From positions 1,054,001-1,118,000 of the forward strand of contig CP087206.1 of assembly GCA_020912385.1 (NCBI GenBank): DNA of 64,000 nucleotides, given 5' to 3'. This DNA is from Neofusicoccum parvum (Eukaryota; Ascomycota; Dothideomycetes; Botryosphaeriales; Botryosphaeriaceae). Below are positions 53,562 through 64,000 of this stretch, in pieces. Within the stretch, counting starts at the first letter, position 1. Each line of letters starts with the position of its first letter. The translations under genes were made by a program, and so were the position numbers. The notes beneath the pieces are model-generated. The model saw only the letters and a list, made by a program, of their open reading frames with translations. It had not been told where the DNA came from and did no database searches.

Positions 53562-55748
53562 TCAACTCTCTTCTTCCAGGAAGAACTATTACGAGACATG
53601 TTAGTGGCTTATAGTTGGGGCTTGGGGTGGGGGGGAACGGGCGGTGATGACGTACGTAGCTGCCGGCCAACTTCTGCTCCTGGTCCATCTGGGAATTGTA
53701 CTTGTTGATACGCGGCCGGTACGAATTGGGGTCACGACGGAAGGTGACATCCAAGCTCTTCAGGAACTTGTTGCAGCCGGTCAACAAACTCTCGGGCGTC
53801 TGCGCGCGAGCATCCACAGAGGGCTTGCCGTCGAAGACGATGACACGGTCTGCCAGGTAGGTGGCCATGACGAAATCGTGCTCGACGATGAACGCCGTCT
53901 TCTTGGAATGCATGATGAAGCGCTTAATGACGCGCGAGGCTACGATACGCTGCTCGGAGTCGAGATACCTGGGGTGCGGTTAGCACATGACACCGGTTGA
54001 TCTTGGAGTTCGGTTTAGAACTTACGCGCTGGGCTCGTCGATGAGGTAAATGTCCGCCGGAATACCAAGGGCCAGGACGATGGCAACACGTTGCAATTCA
54101 CCACCGGACAGGTTCTGCACCTCCTGGTCGATGAAGTCGTCCATCTTGAGTGGCTTGTACACGTCCGTCTGGAACTGGGGGTTGAGGAAAGCGGCCTTGA
54201 TCTTCTTGAAGAAGAGCTGGCGAACGGTACCTTGGAACTTGGGAGTGATGGTCTGCGGCTTCATACTGATGTTCATCGGAGGAACAGTCTTGCCACCATC
54301 GGGCTTGAGGGCACCTGCAAGCATCTTACAGAAAGTAGTCTTTCCAGTACCGTTCTCTCCCATCATGACAATGATTTCCGAGTCAGTGAAATCGCCGGGC
54401 TCGATCTTCAGGTGGAAGTTGCCCATGGTCTTCTCCATCGCAGGGTACTGGTAGGCGCGAGACTTGTCGGTCGAGTAGTCCTCGCCCGCTTCGCCGACGC
54501 GGAACTGCAGAGATTCCTCACGGAAACGAAGGTTCTCCGTGGGGATGTTGCCGTCGAGGAAGATGTTGATACCTTCTCTGACCGAGGCAGGCAGGGTGAC
54601 AACACCATATACAGCCGGCTTGCCGTAGAGCACGCAAATGAAATCCGAGAGGTAATCAAGGACCGACAAGTCGTGCTCTACGACGATGACGTAGTCGTCA
54701 GGGCGCAACAGGCTGCGGATCATCCTACCGGCGGCAAGACGCTGCTTGACGTCAAGGAAAGACGAAGGCTCGTCGAACATGTACACGTCGGCCTTCTGGG
54801 CGCATACCGAGCCGATGGCGAAACGCTGCATCTCTCCACCAGACAGTTGAGTGACATCGCGGTCAAAAATCTGCCTCAGCTCTAGCTCGTCCAGAATCTC
54901 TTCCAGATTGCCCATTTGTGCACGTCCAGAGATGAGGGTCCCTACGCGCTTGTCGGCGGCCTTGATGGCCTTCGGGATCTGGTCGACATACTGGGGCTTG
55001 ATGACGGCCTTCAGGTTGTCCTCGAGCACCTTCGTGAAGTAGTCTAACACCTGTCAGCATCTTGGCCAGCCGCTTCCCAGCGTGGGGGCGCTTACTCTGC
55101 AGCTCGGAGCCACGGAAATACTTCAGAATCTCCTCCCAATCAGGTGGGTTGTCATATCTGCCCAGGTTCGGCTTCAACTTGCCGCTGAGAATCTTCAGTG
55201 CCGTGCTCTTTCCAATACCGTTCGTGCCAACCAGACCCAGGACTTGGCCAGGACGGGGCATGGGCAGTCTGTGCAGCTTGAAACTGTTCGCCGAGTATCT
55301 GTGTGTGACCTGGCTGTTGAGGTTGGTCGGCAGATTGATGATGTTGATCGCGTCGAACGGGCATTTCTTCGGGCAGATACCGCATCCTATACACAGGCGC
55401 TCGGAGATGAAGGCGATTTTAGACGTCGAGTCGACCTCGATGCACAGCTTGCCCGTGCGGACCACGGGGCAAGACTTCTTGCATTCCTGCCTGCATTTCT
55501 GCGCGGGGGTCAGCGGCGATCGCGGCGCGTGGCAGGTTGCGTTCGTACCTTGGGCTTGCACTGTATGCGACACCTGCAGTTAGCGTGTGGAAACGTTCAA
55601 AATTCTGCCACCGCGGGGTCGGCGGGGCTTCGCGCAGTGTGGCGCACCTTGTCGCTGTTGATAATAGCAATTCTGAGCGCAGAGTCAGTCTCGCGTGAAA
55701 TTTGCAGGGCGATATTCAGTGCGCGAACCTCGTAAGCTTGTCCGTCAT
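53562..55748 (-). CDS. RLI1: ABCE1/Rli1 ribosome-recycling Fe-S ATPase
   Basis: Seven exons in transcript order: 55748-55729, 55672-55648, 55560-55549, 55498-55096, 55043-54026, 53968-53656, 53585-53562 (604 residues, normal). The N-terminal domain carries two 4Fe-4S clusters: [15 protein letters not shown] and [12 protein letters not shown]. Two ABC ATPase domains follow: Walker A GTNGIGKS and GENGTGKT; signatures LSGGEMQR and LSGGELQR; Walker [10 protein letters not shown] and IYLIDEPSA. Rli1 splits 80S ribosomes after termination and also works in initiation and ribosome export. Exon 3 is only 12 nt (codons CKPK), needed to complete the first Fe-S motif. The protein ends ...LAGSYFFLEEES. 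Confidence 0.97.
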
Positions 55749-56902
55749 GGTGTGCAGCGGGCGCCAGGAGGGCGTGTGTGTCTTTCACGAGCCGAAGCGC
55801 AGTGGGCGAACAGTGAAACGGTGTTGGGTTGGGCGTCGAGGCGGCCGCGCACTGGAGCGGTGTCGAAGGCCGGAGAGAGCCACGGGCGAAACCTCCAGGA
55901 ACTGAACGCTGCGGCGATCCGGAGGGGTCTTTGACAGGAGGTTTGCGGTGAACAAGGCGAGTGATCTCTCGACAAGTGCGCCCGTTTGGTAAGGTTCAAA
56001 GCGCTGGCTGCGATTCGTCCATCGCTCCCGGGGTGCCAAAGTCGTGGCCGCTCGACGGTTCCGCCTGCTTTCTGGAGCGCGTGCGTGGGCTCCAGGCTCG
56101 GCAGCACAGCCTAGGGCGCGTGCTACCTGCTATCAACAAAGCTCGAGGCCACGACCACGACTGCAGCTGCGGGCACGAAGACGACGCTCTCGCTGAATTG
56201 CGACACCACGCCTCATTCGCTCTCCGCCGCCCGCCGCAGCCTCCGTTGCCGGCCAGATTTTCAGTGCGCGAGCGCGCTAGGCTATTTTTGGCCGCTGGAT
56301 CTTAGCGCGCCCATAGGGCTACTGCGTCGGCGAGGGCCTCTGCCGCCGCTCGTCTTCACACTCCATACACCAGAGACACGGTCCAGGAGCCACCACCCAC
56401 CACGACACCTGATCGCGCCAAGTGCATACTCACCCGGTAGCCTCGAGCCATGGCCTGTACGTGTCTACTTTTTCTACTGCTCTGCTCCCCTCGCACGCTG
56501 TCTACGTTGGCCCGCCTTGCTGGCTTTGGACCGCTCGGCGAAGGCCATCATCCTCCACCCCATATACCATGCCGGCATCTCAGAGCCTCTCGTATTCGAG
56601 TACACTGGTGTATCCCCTCACCAGCACGGCTTTTCACCCTCTCTAAAGTCGCTTTGGTGTCTCTCACGCCCCATTGACCCCTTCCTTGCGTCTTCATCGT
56701 TCACAGCCCCAAGTCATCACGAGCATCATTTTGCGGTCGGACCTTGTTTTCTCTCCATTATCGAAAGACATCGAGTCGCTTTTTGATAATTCTTGGTCGC
56801 GTAATCTCGCCGATCACATCGCACCTTGTTTCACTCCGCCGGGCCACGTTTTCATCGAGAAATCGAGCTGACCATCTCCTCCATCTAGCCGGGTCCATCC
56901 TC
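55749..56902. promoter_or_regulatory. Divergent promoter region RLI1/CHD1
   Basis: 1.15 kb between opposite start codons. An ATG at 56450 followed by GTACGT could be a 7-nt first coding exon of CHD1 (acceptor CTAG at 56888). The rest shows no gene. Confidence 0.5.
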
Positions 56903-59900
56903 ATGCACTCTCCGCCTAATCCGCCCACTTCTCTACCCATAGTCAACGGTCATGGCTCTCCCCTGGCTCAGAATGTGATCAACGCCGACGACGAAGACGC
57001 GCCCAGCGAGAGCGAGCTGTCCGACCCCACGAACCGTGCCGCCGCGGCTCTATCACCCGGGAGTGATGTTCAGAGTCCCGTACAAGATGAGGATAATGAG
57101 GCGGATGCGCAGTCGGACTCTTCACATAGCGAAGATGCGGAGGGCTCGGAAGACGGAGACTACGAGTCTGAGACTCCGGCTGTTCAGTCAGACGACCAAG
57201 AAGTTGACCGGTCATCATCGGAGGACTCCCAAAGACCCCGAAAACGGAAAGCTAGTGTTGAAGATGATGAGTACATAACCAAGAATCCAGAGCTCTACGG
57301 TCTCAGGAGAAGCGTGCGTTCTCACCACTCGTCGTGTTGGACCTCTCACTGAACTATACTACAGGGTCGCGCTCGCGCAAACCGTCGTGTGGTATGCTAC
57401 CGTCATCGCCTGCATCTGCTACGTGACTCCAACTAACAGTTCTCGATAGGTTGATAGCAGTTCAGAAGAAGATGGAGATGACTCAGATTCTGATGCTGTG
57501 AATCCTCGTCGGAAGAAGCGCAGAACCACCGCCCCTGCCAGAGGTATGTTGTTACTCGACTCTCGGAACACTCGACCTCGATGACGAATCTGACCCCCGT
57601 CTAGGCTCACGGCGTGCCTCTCCAGACCCTCCGTCTCCTTCTGGGTCCGAGTCCGACTCCGATGCCTACGTCGGCGGTCGCCGTAACGCTCCTACCAAGA
57701 AGCAACGACGGCGCCAATTCTTGGTGGCCTCAGGACGAGCGCCGCCTTCGCAAGCCGAAGTCCGCTTTTCGACTCGCAATGCCGCCAAGGTCACGAGCTA
57801 TAATGAAGATGAAGATGATATATTTAGTGACGAGTCGGAAGAGATGACACCCAACTACTGGGCCGTCGCCGAGGAGGATGACAGCCCGCAGATCGACAGA
57901 GTTATTCTCCATCGGCGAAAGGGAGACACTGGTCTGTATACCGCTCCGGCGTATCTGATTGCATGCCTAACTTTCGAACAGACGAAGAAATGACCAACCT
58001 CTCTAAGCATGACTTCGAGTACTTGGTAAGTCGGCCATGACCTTTCATTTTCCGTAGCGGTACCTAACAGTTGGTAAAGGTCAAGTGGGTAGGCAAGGCG
58101 CCGTATCACGCTACGTACGAAGATTTCTCCTTGCTGTCTGGCTACAAAGGCTTCCGGAAAGTGGAGAATTACTTCAGGAAGATCGTCCTTGAGGAAATCA
58201 TGATCATGGGTGACCCAGAGGTGCCCTCAGAAGAGAAGGAGAAATGGAACCTCGATCGTGAGAAGGTCGAAGATCTCCACGCAGACTCTCGTCATGTCGA
58301 GCGTGTCATCGCTTCCCAGGAGGGGGAAGAGGAGACCGAATACTTGGTGAAATGTAAATGCACCAGGCTTTGCCGCTTTGCACACCGAGATGCTAACGGT
58401 CTATTCTAGGGAAGGCGCTTCCGTATGAGGAATGCACTTGGGAGCCGGCATCATTGGTCGGTCAACTCGCTCAGGAGCAGATTGATCGCTACCTCGACAG
58501 GTCTTCCAAAGTACCTGTCTCCGACAAGCGCGAGTCCAACATCCAGACGCGCCGGAAGTATGTTGCAATCCGCGAGCAGCCCGACTACATCAAGTTTGGC
58601 CAGCTCAGAGACTTCCAACTGAGGGGCGTGAGCTTCCTGGCATACCACTGGTGCAGGGGAGAGAATGCCATCCTCGCAGATGAGATGGGTCTCGGCAAGA
58701 CAGTGCAAACGGTCTCCTTCATAAATTGGTTGCGTCATGACCGTGGCCAACAAGGACCGTTCGTTGTAGTCGTTCCTCTCTCTACCCTTCCCGCCTGGGC
58801 AGAGACTTTTGACAACTGGGCGCCTGACATAAATTACGTCGTGTACAACGGCAACGAAGCATCTCGGAAGATCATCCGCGAGTATGAGATGCTCGTCGAC
58901 GGCAACCCAAAGCGGACTAAGTTCCATGTTCTCTTGACAACCTATGAGTTCGTTCTTGCCGACTCGACCTTCCTCTCGCAGATCAAGTGGCAGTTCATGG
59001 CAGTAGATGAAGCTCATCGACTCAAGAATCGCGAGTCCCAGCTATATGCCAAGCTGATGGACTTCGGAGCACCAAGTAGACTTCTCATTACCGGCACTCC
59101 GATGCAAAACACCTTGGGCGAGCTCTCTGCGCTGATGGATTTCATCATGCCTGGAATGATTGAAGTCGATGAGAACATTGATCTGCAATCAGAGTCGGCC
59201 AGCCAGAAGATTGCCGAGCTCACTAACGCAATCAGCCCTTATATGATTCGCCGGACTAAGCAGAAGGTAGAGAACGACCTGCCGCCTAAGACCGAGAAGA
59301 TCATCCGTGTCGAATTGTCCGACCTCCAACTGGAATACTACAAGAATATCTTGACAAGGAACTACGCAGCCCTGAATCAGGGTGGCAAGGGTCCAAAGCA
59401 GTCTTTGCTCAACATCATGATGGAGCTGAAGAAGGCCAGTAATCATCCGTACATGTTTCCTGGTGCGGAAGAACGTATGCTCGCAGGTAACTACCGCCGA
59501 GAAGAGCAGCTGAAGGCGCTGGTCACTAGCAGCGGCAAGATGATGCTCCTCGACCGACTTTTGACGAAATTGAATAAGGACAATCACCGCGTCCTCATCT
59601 TCAGCCAAATGGTGAAGATGCTGGATATTCTTGGAGATTATCTGCAACTGCGCGGTTATCAGTTCCAGAGACTGGACGGTACTATCGGCTCCGGGCAAAG
59701 GCGGCAAGCCATCGACCACTTCAACGCATTCGAAAGTCAAGATTTTTGCTTCCTGCTCTCCACTAGAGCCGGTGGTCTTGGAATCAATTTGATGACGGCT
59801 GACACCGTCATTTTGTTTGACTCCGATTGGAACCCTCAGGCTGATCTCCAAGCCATGGCTCGTGCTCACCGTATCGGTCAAAAGAATCCTGTCACAGTGT

Positions 59901-62149
59901 ATCGACTGGTGTCTAAGGATACCGTCGAAGAAGAGGTTCTCGAGCGTGCGCGCAACAAGCTCATGCTCGAATATATCACAATTCAACGTGCTGTTACAGA
60001 CAAGGGTGACAAAGAGGCATTCGATCGGGCAGCCCGTGCTGTTGCGGAGCCAACGTCATCGGACGACATCAATCGTATTCTCAAGAAACGCGGCCAGAAG
60101 ATGTTTGAGCAAACCGGAAACCAGAGAAAACTTGAAGAGCTCGACATTGACGCCGTTCTGGAGAACGCTGAGGAACACAAGACTGAGCAGCCCGAGGGTA
60201 TTACCACTGACGGTGGCGAGGACTTCCTCAAGAGTTTTGAGTACACAGACGTCAAGCTTGACCTTGAGTGGGATGATATCATCCCCAAGGATCAGCTTGA
60301 AGAACTCAAAGCGGAAGAGAAGCGCAAGCTGGACGAAGAATTCCTCGCCCGGGAAATCGAGCAGAGCCAACCCAGGAAACGCAAGGCGCCGCACGAGGAG
60401 CGTGAACAACGTGCTGCTAAAAAGCGAGCTCGCCAAGCTGCTCAGGAAGCCGCCGAAGCTGCACAGTCCGGAGATGAGTCTGGCCCCGACAACGATCCGA
60501 AGCGTCCTTTGACGGAGAAGGAGATTCGAAACCTCATTCGAGCTCACGAGAAGTTCGGTTCCATTGAGGAACGAGGGGATGAGATGATCAAGGAAGCCAA
60601 GTTGACCAATCGTGACAGAGAGGTTGTCAAGGCTACTCTGAAAGAAGTCATGGACCACTGCCGCGATTTGCTGAGGGAAGAGCAGGCAAAGAACGAGGCG
60701 TTAGCACGCGAAAATAACAAGGTGCTCACGAAGAAGGACAAGAAAGCAATCCTCTTTGATTGGAAGGGTGTCAAGAGGCTCAACGCTGAGACGATCTTGG
60801 AGCGGCCAACTGAGATGAGGCTAATCAAAGAGGCTGTTGAAGCGGCCTCAGACTGGCGCAATTTCCGACTTGCGGAGGCTTCAAAACCTGCGCATTACAG
60901 CTGTCCGTGGGGCGCACGTGAAGACGGTATGCTGGCTGTTGGCATCTCCAAACATGGCTACGGCTCGTGGGTGGCCATCCGGGACGATGTAGAGCTAGGG
61001 ATGCAGGAGAAGTTTTTCCTAGAAGAGCATCGTGTCGATAAGAAGGAGGAACGCAGCAAAGGCGAAGAGAAGAATGCCAAATCGCCTGGCGCCGTTCATC
61101 TCGTTCGCCGAGCTAATTACCTTATCAGCGTCCTGAAGGACAAGTCTTCCAACGGCACTAACGCTGCGGCGAAGAGGGCTCTGGATAACCACCATCGCAA
61201 CAACAAGAAGTGGGGTTCCTCCCAGCGGCGACCGGAGAAGCAAGCCAGTGGCTCTGCCAGTCCTGGGCCTGCCAACATGCGGAAAGTCAATCGAGATCCA
61301 GACAGGGCTCGTCACCGCGCCCAGAGCCAAAGCGAGCATCGTCACGACCGTCATGGCGAACATCGCCATGGCGAGCACCGCCACAGCGAGCACCGTCACA
61401 GCGAGCACCGTCACAGCGTGGACCGCCGCCCGGAGAAGGCCGATCGCAACGGCACTCCCGAAGTCCGTCGTAAGCCCAGCGGAGAGCTGGATGACAAGCA
61501 TAAACTCAAGCATAAGCACCACAGGTCGGAAGATCGACCACGGCACTCGGGTGAAAGTCATCGTCGTGAGCCAAGCACGCAGAATGGTCACTCAAGTCGC
61601 GACAGCCCATCTGCGAAGATGCTGAGGCCTGTCCAAGAGAATCTTGATAATCTTGTCAGGTGTACACCTCAGACGATTCCTGAACGTGTGGAAAGGTCTG
61701 TTCTATTGAAGAAGGAGTTCAAGAAGGTTGGCCAGTTCATTTCACAGGGCTTGAAGGAGAGAGCAAGCCCTTCGGAGAAGGCTCGCCTTTGGTAAGTTCG
61801 CCAGAGACATTTGACACAGACACTCGATGATATTAACAGATGTAGGGATTTTGTTGCGAACAAGTACTGGCCGAGCAAAGGAGTCGAAGGCTCGAAGCTG
61901 AACGACATGTATCAGAAAATCAAGATATCGGAGGACAAGGCCAAAGCTACGGGTGGTGAGCAAGACAAGGCCAAGACCGAGCGAGAGCAGCAGAATAAGG
62001 CCAAACCCGAGCGCGAGACCGAAGGGAAAGTCAAAGTCGAGCCTGAATCGCAGGACAAGGCCAAGGGCTCGGGCAGAGAGAAGGAGAAGGAGAAGAAGAA
62101 GGACACGAGTGAGAAGACCAACGGCGAGACATCAAAAGCCACAGAATAG
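56903..62149 (+). CDS. CHD1: Chromodomain helicase DNA-binding protein Chd1
   Basis: Eight exons: 56903-57313, 57365-57391, 57450-57543, 57605-57931, 57982-58025, 58080-58353, 58410-61791, 61846-62149 (1620 residues). Acidic Ser-rich N-terminus; tandem chromodomains (FEYLVKWVGKAPYHATYED and EYLVKWKALPYEECTWEP); Snf2 ATPase with ILADEMGLGKTVQT (motif I), VDEAHRLKN (motif II), STRAGGLGINLMTADTVI and MARAHRIGQ; a SANT-SLIDE-like DNA-binding region; a His-rich repeat; then the C-terminal CHCT domain (PVQENLDNLV...QFISQGLKERASP...DFVANKYWP). Chd1 spaces nucleosomes over transcribed genes. A longer N-terminus starting at 56450 is possible. Confidence 0.96.
61336..61419 (+). repeat. 15-nt tandem repeat encoding EHRHS units (CHD1)
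   Basis: About five to six imperfect GCGAGCACCGTCACA units encode a His/Arg-rich tract (GEHRHSEHRHSEHRHS-like) between the SANT-SLIDE-like region and the CHCT domain. Confidence 0.85.
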
Positions 62150-64000
62150 TGGCATCAGAGGCACATGGGCATAGGAAATGGCGTTTTCATAAGCTATGGC
62201 GGGGCATGTTTGCCATCAATCTTTGCATCCACAAAGCATAGCATGGTGTTTGGGTATCTTGGTTCTTTATTTCTCATTCTTTTTTTTTTCTCATTCAGCT
62301 CCTTCTCGCGGACAGGTCCTCGCGGCCGCTCTGGAGCATTGGGGAGTACCATCGGGCTTGCGTGGGTTTGATGACTTCACTTTCTTCGGCTTCATGACCG
62401 CAATGTCCCTTGCATATTTGACGGGCGCTCGGCACAGATGGGAGAAAAGACCCTTGTGAGGTCGAGCATACTCTTTTATTCGTCCTCTTTCTGTTTTTAT
62501 ACTCGATGGGGCGGCAGACACTTAAGCATGCAGAAAGCAAGCATACGTAGCATCATTTTGGCGAGGCGGCTTTGCTATATCGATATGGTAGGATACGGTT
62601 GTGGGGGGTCGCGCAGGAGACGGCGAGAACCCCGGAAGACAAATGCAGAGGTCTTTGCGAATGGAGACTGTGGAGTACATACTGGTTGACTGAGGACTTG
62701 TGACCTGATATAGGTAATCTACATATAGTAACCGCGGGCCTCCGGATGCGTTGGCCGGCCTTTGTGCCACCTTTTCCGCGTTCGCATGAACCCTCTCATC
62801 GAACGACGATGGTCTTCTGCCGCAGGTCTCCGTCACATTCTCCGGGTGCACCACCGTTGCTTGTGACGTGCTACAAATAACCATGTCGTAGATCCTATAC
62901 GCATCCACCCATGCCTCATCGTCCATGACACGGCCTCGCAATGCTTGTGACCACAACTGGCAGCTTTGACCCCGAACATTTAGATCGTTTGATATGCGCG
63001 CAATACGGGCTCCGGACCGTGTGGGGTGGCGTGTGGAAGCTTCGAGGAGCCACATGGCCGAGCAACTAGCCCCCAGGTTTTGGGATCGGCTAGGATGGAA
63101 AAGAGGTCACGAACAACCATCCACCCAATGGGCCCTCGTCTCTGCGGGATTATCGCTATTTTGCGCACGTCACATTTCGCCTCATCAGCCGCAGCAAGCC
63201 CAAAAGCGGGGAAAGAAAAGGCGCAGGCGGGTGGATGAACAAAGTCGCAAAATAAAATAAATGGCGCGGACACGCGGCTGTTGCGAGGCGGTAAGAATAT
63301 AGTCAAGCAGTCCGGCCGAGGGGCAGGATGCGAGCACGTCGTTTTCTGCTAGCCCGGGTAGCCGGCGTTGTGGGCGAAGAAAAAAACAGCGCCCAGCTAA
63401 ACCCACCCACCTGGCAAGGCACGCGGCTTGTTTTCGTTACCGCGACGTAATTATACATGAGCCAAGCAGCGCAACCCCTGGTACGTGTGCCGCGGCAGGG
63501 CTTGGGCCTTTTTTTTTTTTTTGGGTTGGCCTTTCCCGCGGCGGAACGGGTTCCGATTTCTGCGCTGCAGAATTGTTATTTTTTTGCTTTTCAGCAGCGG
63601 CAGGGGAGGCGAAAGGGAAGACGCGGGTGGAGAACGAGTGTGCGTGGCATCAGAAGACCGACTGTCCGAGGGCTGCTGTAGTGCTGCCGAAGTCCCGTGG
63701 GGAGAGGGACGTGTTGATGCCTAGCCGGTGGCTTGTCGGAAGCCCTGTTGTTGCGGCTCGCGGCTCGCGGCTGCTTCGTTCCCAGGATCGCGATGCATGT
63801 TCTCGTCGGGAAGCGAGGAACAAATAGGGTTCTGTGCTGATGCAGGCGGCGAGCCTTTTCTGAAACGCTGTGTTCAGCGAGCGCAACATGGCATCGGCGC
63901 GGCGCCAAAGGACGGCATGGCTGTATTGTGCGTCCAAGGGGGTGCATCCGCTTCCGTCAGAAGAAGGCGACTCGGGAGCCGTGTGACTTGGGCAGAGCGG
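62150..64000. other. No gene recognised to the window's right edge
   Basis: 1.85 kb downstream of CHD1. It has T-runs near 62279-62291 and 63511-63526 and short open frames with no motif. A 177-codon minus-strand frame (62522-63055) has no recognisable family and atypical composition, so it was not called. Confidence 0.5.

Noticed and set aside
62522..63055. 177-codon minus-strand frame
   Set aside because: No motif, no intron logic and no neighbouring exon; treated as chance.
1..64000. CRISPR arrays, bacterial operons, phage or insertion sequences
   Set aside because: Intron-bearing eukaryotic genes throughout; no regular direct repeats with spacers and no transposase frames were seen.

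Overview
The window is nuclear DNA of a filamentous ascomycete (Pezizomycotina; Dothideomycetes is my guess, not shown). Reasons: dense genes on both strands, short spliceosomal introns (about 50-90 nt) with GTAWGT-like donors and CTAAC/CTGAC-like branch sites, intron-bearing homologues of fungal genes (PEX20, TRS65, HET, ent-kaurene-oxidase-like P450), and a tRNA-Ile(AAU) with an intron beside the anticodon. All exon joins were read by eye from splice signals and frame continuity; no search or transcript data were available.

Layout. 1-20 kb is the more accessory end: the 3' end of a HET-like gene, a secreted GliT-like thioredoxin-reductase family flavoprotein tail-to-tail with a P450, an RtcB-type RNA ligase, then PEX20 divergent from SEC13, an F-box protein and an epoxide hydrolase. 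19-32.6 kb: a CALB-like lipase, a C2H2 zinc-finger protein, DBR1 divergent from an RNase P/MRP Rpr2/Snm1-type subunit, ZPR1, and a RING/TRAF-type zinc-finger protein divergent from a Syn8-type SNARE. 33-42 kb: a calcium-regulated mitochondrial carrier divergent from cyclin C (SSN8), a polysaccharide deacetylase, tRNA-Ile and a nitrilase-family amidase. 42-64 kb: RPP40, a UBE2S-like E2, an Mpv17/Sym1-family protein, TRS65 divergent from PRP40, and RLI1 divergent from CHD1. The last 1.85 kb has no recognisable gene.

Most genes are housekeeping and unrelated as a pathway, but RNA metabolism is well represented (RtcB, DBR1, Rpr2/Snm1-like, RPP40, PRP40, RLI1). Six head-to-head pairs share 0.18-1.15 kb promoter regions. 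A small inverted-repeat (MITE-like) family occurs three times (near 0.63, 28.5 and 40.5 kb). Splicing oddities include a 12-nt internal exon in RLI1, a first coding exon consisting only of ATG in SEC13, a GC-AG intron in SSN8 and a 294-nt first intron in the nitrilase gene. I found no single multi-gene system that looks entirely new. The best leads are the fungal RtcB, the UBE2S-like E2 with its conserved C-terminal tail, the RLI1 microexon and the MITE-like family.
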